From the NCBI GenBank assembly GCA_017654935.2, contig CM065712.1, forward strand, positions 20,195,723 through 20,259,722: DNA of 64,000 nt. Direction: 5' to 3'. Below the pieces are notes generated by a model. The model made no database searches. It saw only the letters and a list, made by a program, of their open reading frames with translations, and was not told where the DNA came from. This stretch comes from Phymorhynchus buccinoides. Taxonomy: Eukaryota; Mollusca; Gastropoda; Neogastropoda; Raphitomidae. The first letter of the stretch is position 1, and each line of letters starts with the position of its first letter. Of this stretch, positions 58,278 to 64,000 are shown piece after piece. The position numbers were made by a program, and so were the translations under genes.

Positions 58278-59440
58278 TCTCGCAACGCAGTGAGGCATGT
58301 GACCCACATTGCTCGACAGCAGTCATTTCGAATATAGGATAGCTCAAAGTAAGTCAACGCGTGACACAAATGACCTTGGTAGTGATCGTTCCTGCCACAG
58401 TCTGTATCAGTATCAAGTTTTGCTATGTATGCCAGTGAAATGGGCTGTGTTTTATTAGCCGTTTTATCGAAGCCGGTTTGCAAGAGTGAATGCGCTTGTT
58501 TATCTCTAGCGCGCGGAGTCGCGAAAAGTGATCTACTCACTTCCGAGCCGATGGGGCTGAATGTTTGCCTGACGACAAGTAATGGGCAAGGAACAACCAA
58601 AGATGTGCGTGCAGCTTGCAGATTTCGCATTGAATCTCTGACACACAATTTTCTCACTGATTTTTTTAAATTAATCAGCTCTACTTTTACACAACACTGT
58701 GTGTTTCTCATCACAGATCACAATCTTATTTGTTTGGCTCAGTTGTGATTATTTATTCGATCACAAACCCTGCAACTGAGCAAACTCATACTGTCTTGCA
58801 CGAAAAAGCCACAGAACATAACTTTTTTCATTAGCTTAGGCGGTTCCTTTTCTATTATGTTTCATAATTTTAAAAAATTAAAAATAATTTGTATGATTCA
58901 ATCTCATTCCCAGTATGTTGCACTACCAATTATGTCAATTATTCACTGATTCTCATGTTCCCTCCCATGTGCCTGTAATCTTTAGGACTGCAGGATGTAA
59001 AGGAGAAATTTGCTATTCACGCTTTAAAAAAAAAAGGTTTATTTTGGATTTTCAAAGGGTATACAAACAGCAAGTTTGTAACAAGAAAGTGTACTGCATA
59101 CTGATATTTCTCCTGGGGCGTTGAAATGGTGTGCAAATTATGAAATGTGTAGTAAGAAAATGTACTTTACTTCCACCCCTCTCCCAGTGCTTGAAATAAG
59201 AAAGTGTGCATAAGCCATCACCCCAACAACCTGGGATAGTGCACCCAGTACTCAGAAGTGAAATAGTACACGCTAAGACATTGTTTGGCCTGCGCTAGAT
59301 CTATTTATTTAAAAACAAATAATAACAAAATAAATAATAAATAATGTTTTAAAAGAACTTAATCAGCTTTAAAGCCCAAAACAAGTCACTCTTTCCATTA
59401 CAACACAACTGTTGTAAGTAGGCCTACAACATAAAATTAA
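58278..59440. other. No gene seen
   Basis: The first half is unremarkable, including a CG-containing stretch at 58500-58560. The second half is AT-rich. A 107-codon open frame at 58425-58748 shows no domain or codon pattern that would support a gene. Confidence 0.5.
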
Positions 59441-59444
59441 ATTA

Positions 59445-59605
59445 CATGGTTATGGAATCCACAACAATTTACTTAAATGGATAGAAGACTTTTCATTTAA
59501 CAGAACTCAGTATTGTAATAGTAAAGATGTGAAATCAGTCTGTAGGCTGCACATGTTAGCAGTAGTGTTCCTCAAGGTAGTATTCTAGGTCCTTTTTTTA
59601 AAACT
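59445..59605 (+). mobile_element. Very short LINE RT relic
   Basis: One frame gives HNNLLKWIEDFSFNRTQ. Another, after a shift, gives SSVPQGSILGPF, the conserved block preceding the RT catalytic box. It is flanked by unrelated AT-rich sequence and is a decayed palm fragment. Confidence 0.65.
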
Positions 59606-59659
59606 TATTTTATGGATGCCTAGAGAGAGAGAAAAATAGAGATTTTACGCCTTCTGAAA

Positions 59660-59806
59660 CAATGGATGCCTAGGTCTGTCACTGTTTTACAGCTTCTATC
59701 ACCTACCACCACTGAAAACAAATTTCAGTCCAGCCCTGTAGTTCTAAGTAGAATAGCAGTAGCTTTATCTGCTATGTGAAAGTCATAGTCAGCTGACTCA
59801 GTCAGT

Positions 59807-59900
<94 letters not shown>

Positions 59901-60130
59901 CTGTGACACACACACGATACATTGTTTGTCTTTTTTTATATAGATGCCTAGGTGTCGGTCACTGCTTCACAGCTTCTATCACCTACCACCAATGAAAACA
60001 AATTTCAGTCCAGCCCTGTAGAAGTAGAATAGCAGTCGCTTTATCTGCTATGAAAAAGTTATAGTCAGACACAACTGACTCAGTCAGTGACACACACACA
60101 CACACATGATAAATTGTTTGTCTTTACAAT
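59660..60130 (+). repeat. Tandem segmental duplication, each unit ending in (CA)n
   Basis: Two diverged units (about 59664-59940 and 59943-60125) share GATGCCTAGGT, CAGCTTCTATCACCTACCAC, AAATTTCAGTCCAGCCCTGT and TGACTCAGTCAGTGACACAC. They end with a CA array and CATTGTTTGTCTTT or AATTGTTTGTCTTT. The CA array is about 80 nt in unit 1 and about 16 nt in unit 2. Confidence 0.9.
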
Positions 60131-60164
60131 ATACGACTGTATACCCTCTCGACCTTCACGCGCC

Positions 60165-60300
60165 TCTGTGTGTGCGTGTGTGCGTGTGCGTGTGCGTGTG
60201 CGCGTGCGTGTGTGTACGTGCGTGCATGCGTGTGTGTGTGTGTGTGTGTGAGTTGTGTTGTGTGTGTATGTGAGTTGTGGTGTGTGTGTGTGAGTGAGTT
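60165..60300. repeat. (GT)n/(GC)n microsatellite
   Basis: GT repeats with GC interruptions, about 60 nt before the LINE fragment. Confidence 0.94.
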
Positions 60301-60362
60301 GGTGACCCAGTATTTCTCACCACCACTATCAAGCACATTTTTGTCGCTTTTTAATTTTTTTT

Positions 60363-61050
60363 TATCTGGAAGGACCAACGTCCTAGTCGTGGATTTTAAA
60401 AAGGCCTTTGATAAGATTTATCACTATCTCCTTATGAATAATTTCGCCACTATGGGATCAGAAGTTCAGTCAATAGATTAATTGAGAGCTTCCTTGCAGG
60501 CAGGCAGGAAAAAATAGTTGTTGATTGAGCTGCATCCGAAGCTATCCCTGTAGAATCAGGAGTCCCCCAAGGATCTGTGCTTGGGCCGACCCTTTTCCTG
60601 TTGGCATCAATGGTCTTTCGAGGCAACTATCTTCCAACTTCCTTTCTCTTTGTGGACGACTCTGTCACCGAGCTGTGGACCCTCCCAGAGACCTCAATGA
60701 TCTCCAACCAGACCTAAATGAATTAGCATCATGGGAAAACAAATGGATGTCCTTCCATCCCGACAAATGCAAGAGCCTCCATGTGATCAGGAAGAAAAAT
60801 CCCCTGATAAAGAACTACCAACTATATGGCCAGGACCTGGATTGGATAGAGATGAAAATAAATGTCTGGGCTTTACAATATCACAAGACCTTAGATGGGA
60901 CACCCACATCTCAAATGTGTGCAGCAAAGTCAGTAAGACCCTTGGCTTCCTCCATCGCAACTTAAAAGTAGAGTTAGTCAACATCAAGGAATTTGCATGT
61001 AAGGCAAGTAGTAAAAGGCTTATAATTATGTCACTGGTTAACCCATCCTA
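60363..61050 (+). mobile_element. Jockey-like LINE RT fragment, decayed
   Basis: RT motifs run across shifting frames: NVLVVDFKKAFDKIYHYLLM (first catalytic Asp region), ESGVPQGSVLGPTLF-like coding around 60558-60600, FVDDSVTELWT (catalytic box) near 60650, then LNDLQPDLNELASWENKWMS, FHPDKCKSLHVI, LGFTISQDLRWDTHISNV and KTLGFLHRNL. At least four frame breaks make it inactive. The 5' side is truncated soon after a microsatellite. Confidence 0.85.
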
Positions 61051-62075
61051 GAAAGGTGCCTGTTATGCCATAGCATTGCCTCTTTAAACTGATGTAAAAC
61101 TATATATATATATCTCTGTACATGTGTGCGTGTGTGTGTGTCACTGTGCGAGCCCCTTCCCCCATCCGCCCCACTTTACTCCCACCCTTCTAGTTCTACC
61201 CATTCCCAAATCATAGTGAAAATCCTTCATCCACGACCCACCCACCCTCTAGTATAATCCCCCCGTTTGCTTGCATGCCCCCTTTCCTCTCAACCATATC
61301 AAAATTCAAACTCAGATTATTTTATTTGTTGTAAAACCATCAAAGAAATTATGGAACAAACCAAAGCATACGGCGCTCTCGCCACACCGTAATTATTTAC
61401 ACAGATGTGGTAAACAGTAAACACATTATCGTCATAGGCCTACCATGAAAAGAAACAAAACAAAAAGCGCAGGGTAAAGATGGTGACAAAGTAAATGTTA
61501 TTGAAGCAAATAAGGAGTAGTAAAACTCGCGTAATCATGTGTAGGGACAGCAAAACATTCATGTTCGTATCAACATCGCGATTTATCGTCAGAAGTGGCG
61601 TCTGCGACGCAAACAGAAACAGGAAAGTCGATCTACTATCTACGGTAGCTGCCCAACTCGCCACCGGAAGTTATAGCAAACAAGGGGACTGTATCAGTGA
61701 GCCACCAAACCAAGGGAAGTAACAACCCCACCTAAAACGGCTAATAGAGGCGTTGGTTTGTGTGCTTAACTCTTCGTCAGTTAGTACCATTGGAAAATAA
61801 GCATAGGAGAGTAAAGGCGTGTATCACTAAGCCAATAGATCATTTACAGTTGCAGCACTTTTTTAAATTATTTTTGTGTGTGGCATACATGGCTTTTATT
61901 TCGGTTTGAAATCTTTTTGAATGTTCTGTTGTCGATTAAGATTTTTCAAATCATTAATGAGCAGATGTTGGTGAAATGTTATGGAAGGCTGCACACCACA
62001 ATCGGAAATGGAATGACCAATGTTCTTGTCCTTAACTGAATGTTGAGTTTGATACAGGGCAGAAGCTGACTGACC
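61051..62075. other. No gene seen
   Basis: Contains a short TA run (61104-61116), a GT run (61126-61141) and C-rich sequence (61150-61290). A 75-codon open frame at 61495-61722 has no supporting feature. Confidence 0.5.
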
Positions 62076-62078
<3 letters not shown>

Positions 62079-62124
<46 letters not shown>

Positions 62125-62243
62125 GCGTGCGTGCGCGTGCGTGTGCGTGCGCGTGCGTGCGCGCGCGCGTGTGTGTGTGAGTGTGTGTGTGTTAAAGATA
62201 TGAGCCCCCCCCCCACCCCCCCACCCCACCCCACCCCCCTCTT
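62079..62243. repeat. (GT)n/(GC)n tract followed by C-rich run
   Basis: Alternating purine-pyrimidine GT/GC sequence to about 62192, then C-rich (CCCCCCCCCCACCCCCC-like) at 62206-62240. Both are structure-prone (Z-DNA, i-motif/G-quadruplex on the other strand). Confidence 0.93.
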
Positions 62244-62594
62244 TTTTTATGTCAGATCATAAAAAATTATGCATGTTCAGCATAATCAAGCACACATGCG
62301 TGTACGTGCGTGCGTATGTGTGTGTGTGTGACTGTGCGTGCGTACATACATTCCTCTGTGTGTGTCTGCGCTCGCATGTGCATGTATGTATTTGTGAAGA
62401 ATAGAGCACAGAGTAGATGGGGTCTTGTAATAGAGGGGAGAAGGGAGTAGTGGAAAATCAAAGTGTCGTGTTGCGCAATGTTGTGCAGTCAGGCGTGCAG
62501 CCTACGTTTGGTATTGACGTCTCTTCAAGGTGTCTGTGACATGTCTGACCTCACTGATAGAACACCTCTCTGTCTCTGTATGTCTGTCTGTCTG

Positions 62595-62755
<161 letters not shown>

Positions 62756-62853
62756 AGTTTACCACTGTCTGGCTAACTATTTACTTTGAGTCTGTTACGC
62801 GAAACAGACAGACAGAGAATAACGAAATAAAGTGGCACAAGAAAGAGGAGAGT

Positions 62854-62854
<1 letters not shown>

Positions 62855-62912
<58 letters not shown>

Positions 62913-62950
62913 TGCACACACACATGCACACACACACAGATGCACACACA

Positions 62951-62991
<41 letters not shown>

Positions 62992-63017
62992 ACACACACA
63001 CACACACACACACATAT

Positions 63018-63065
<48 letters not shown>

Positions 63066-63102
63066 ATGCACACACACACACATACACACACAGACACACA
63101 CA

Positions 63103-63160
<58 letters not shown>
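62855..63160. repeat. (CA)n compound microsatellite
   Basis: CA array with regularly placed GATGCACACA and CATACACA interruptions, suggesting internal duplication of a larger block. Confidence 0.97.
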
Positions 63161-63161
<1 letters not shown>

Positions 63162-63400
63162 GCATGGTGCATACAGATCATGCAGATTATTTCCATTCTT
63201 ATTTCACCATAAATGATGGAAGGAGGCGATATAATGATCGTTTTATTTAACGCCATACTTGTCATTTTCATTGAACATTATGGAAGCGTAATTCATGTCG
63301 TCATACATTAATAAACATGTTGTAAACAGATGATCCCCATAAACGTGCATGAAAACATAGAGCGTGAAAAGGCTTGATCACAAGCCGTGTGGCAGCATTT

Positions 63401-63752
63401 TCGGTTCCAATGACCTTGACAGTTGACCAATAACCTTTATTTTCAAACTTGGCCTAGATATCTTAACTACCTAACCGCATGCAACATGTTCGGTTCCAAT
63501 GACCTTGACAGTTGATCAATGACCTTTATTTTCAAACTTGGCTTAGATATCCTAACTACCTAACCGCATGCGGCATGTTCGGTTCCAATGACCTTGACAG
63601 TTGATCAATAACCTTTATTTTCAAACTTGGCCTAGATATCCTAACTACCTAACCGCATGCAGCATGTTCGGTTCCAATGACCTTGACAGTTGATCAATAA
63701 CCTTTATTTTCAAACTTGGCCTAGATATTCTAACTACCTATCCGCATGCAAA
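63401..63752 (+). repeat. 89-bp tandem repeat, 4 copies
   Basis: TCGGTTCCAATGACCTTGAC starts at 63401, 63490, 63579 and 63668 (period 89), with CTAACTACCTAACCGCATGC near each unit's end. Each unit also contains AATGACCTTTA or AATAACCTTTA. Conservation between units is high. Confidence 0.96.
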
Positions 63753-63755
63753 ATT

Positions 63756-64000
63756 TGAGGGTACTAGGTTGCCTCCGTTCAAACGCTATCGTGTCAACAT
63801 AGTCGGTCAATCAGCCAGCCACAAACGGACATCCTTGTAAACATAAACTAGCTTTTGCTTTGTGGCAGGTTAATCACTTGTAACTTACGTATAATTCCCA
63901 AAGGAGAGTACATAATATGTAAATATGGCAACATTAATACGAAATAAGAAGAACAAAATTGTGAAAGAATACATGCATCAGCAGAATTTTGCAATGACCT
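63756..64000. other. No gene seen at right edge
   Basis: Sequence after the 89-bp array starts CAAAATTTGAGGGTACTAGG and continues AT-rich to the edge. No coding signal. Confidence 0.5.

Noticed and set aside
58425..58748. 107-codon open frame
   Set aside because: No homology motif, start context or splice signals; length is within chance for the region.

Overview
The window looks like animal nuclear DNA, most probably from a mollusc and perhaps a gastropod. The pointers are abundant CA/GT and CT/GA microsatellites, several families of decayed non-LTR retrotransposons, two different Ty3/gypsy lineages, a tandem satellite, the last exon of a metazoan CBFA2T/nervy-type corepressor gene, and a fragment of an LGR/GRL101-type GPCR. 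No prokaryotic gene organisation, tRNA gene, rRNA gene or CRISPR array was seen. The taxon is an inference from these families.

The window is three contigs joined by two runs of exactly 500 N (7773-8272 and 47306-47805). Left contig (1-7772): three non-LTR reverse transcriptase remnants lie between microsatellites and a minisatellite. They are followed by a decayed Ty3/gypsy element with a tRNA-Leu-type primer-binding site, gag, protease, RT and RNase H, cut off by the first gap. A MITE-like inverted repeat and a 26-nt U2 snRNA fragment are also here.

Middle contig (8273-47305): this is not 39 kb of independent sequence. About 15.7 kb is read three times, as a partial forward pass (8273-20410), a full reverse-complement pass (20583-36272) and a partial forward pass (36281-47305), with turn-arounds near 20.5 kb and at 36276/36277. 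The copies differ mainly by small indels, with patches of perfect identity. The simplest explanation is an uncorrected fold-back long read placed as a contig. The unit holds the MYND-finger terminal exon of a CBFA2T/nervy gene with a poly(A) signal, a frameshifted GPCR fragment, LINE remnants (one nested in another), a tRNA-like SINE head and a truncated gypsy integrase. Every gene in this contig should be counted once, not two or three times.

Right contig (47806-64000): a 73-bp satellite is interrupted by a 6.67-kb LTR retrotransposon on the minus strand, with 236-bp LTRs that differ at 2 sites. Its pol has the order protease - integrase - RT - RNase H, with integrase BEFORE RT. That is the Ty1/copia-like order of Gmr1-like Ty3/gypsy elements, and it is the most interesting genuine system in the window. 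The satellite then continues for about 33 monomers, with a recent 572-bp higher-order duplication, and is split again by a 1-kb interspersed repeat. Beyond it lie two more LINE remnants, long microsatellites and an 89-bp tandem repeat. Apart from the single host exon, the region is repeat-dominated, with little sign of working host genes.
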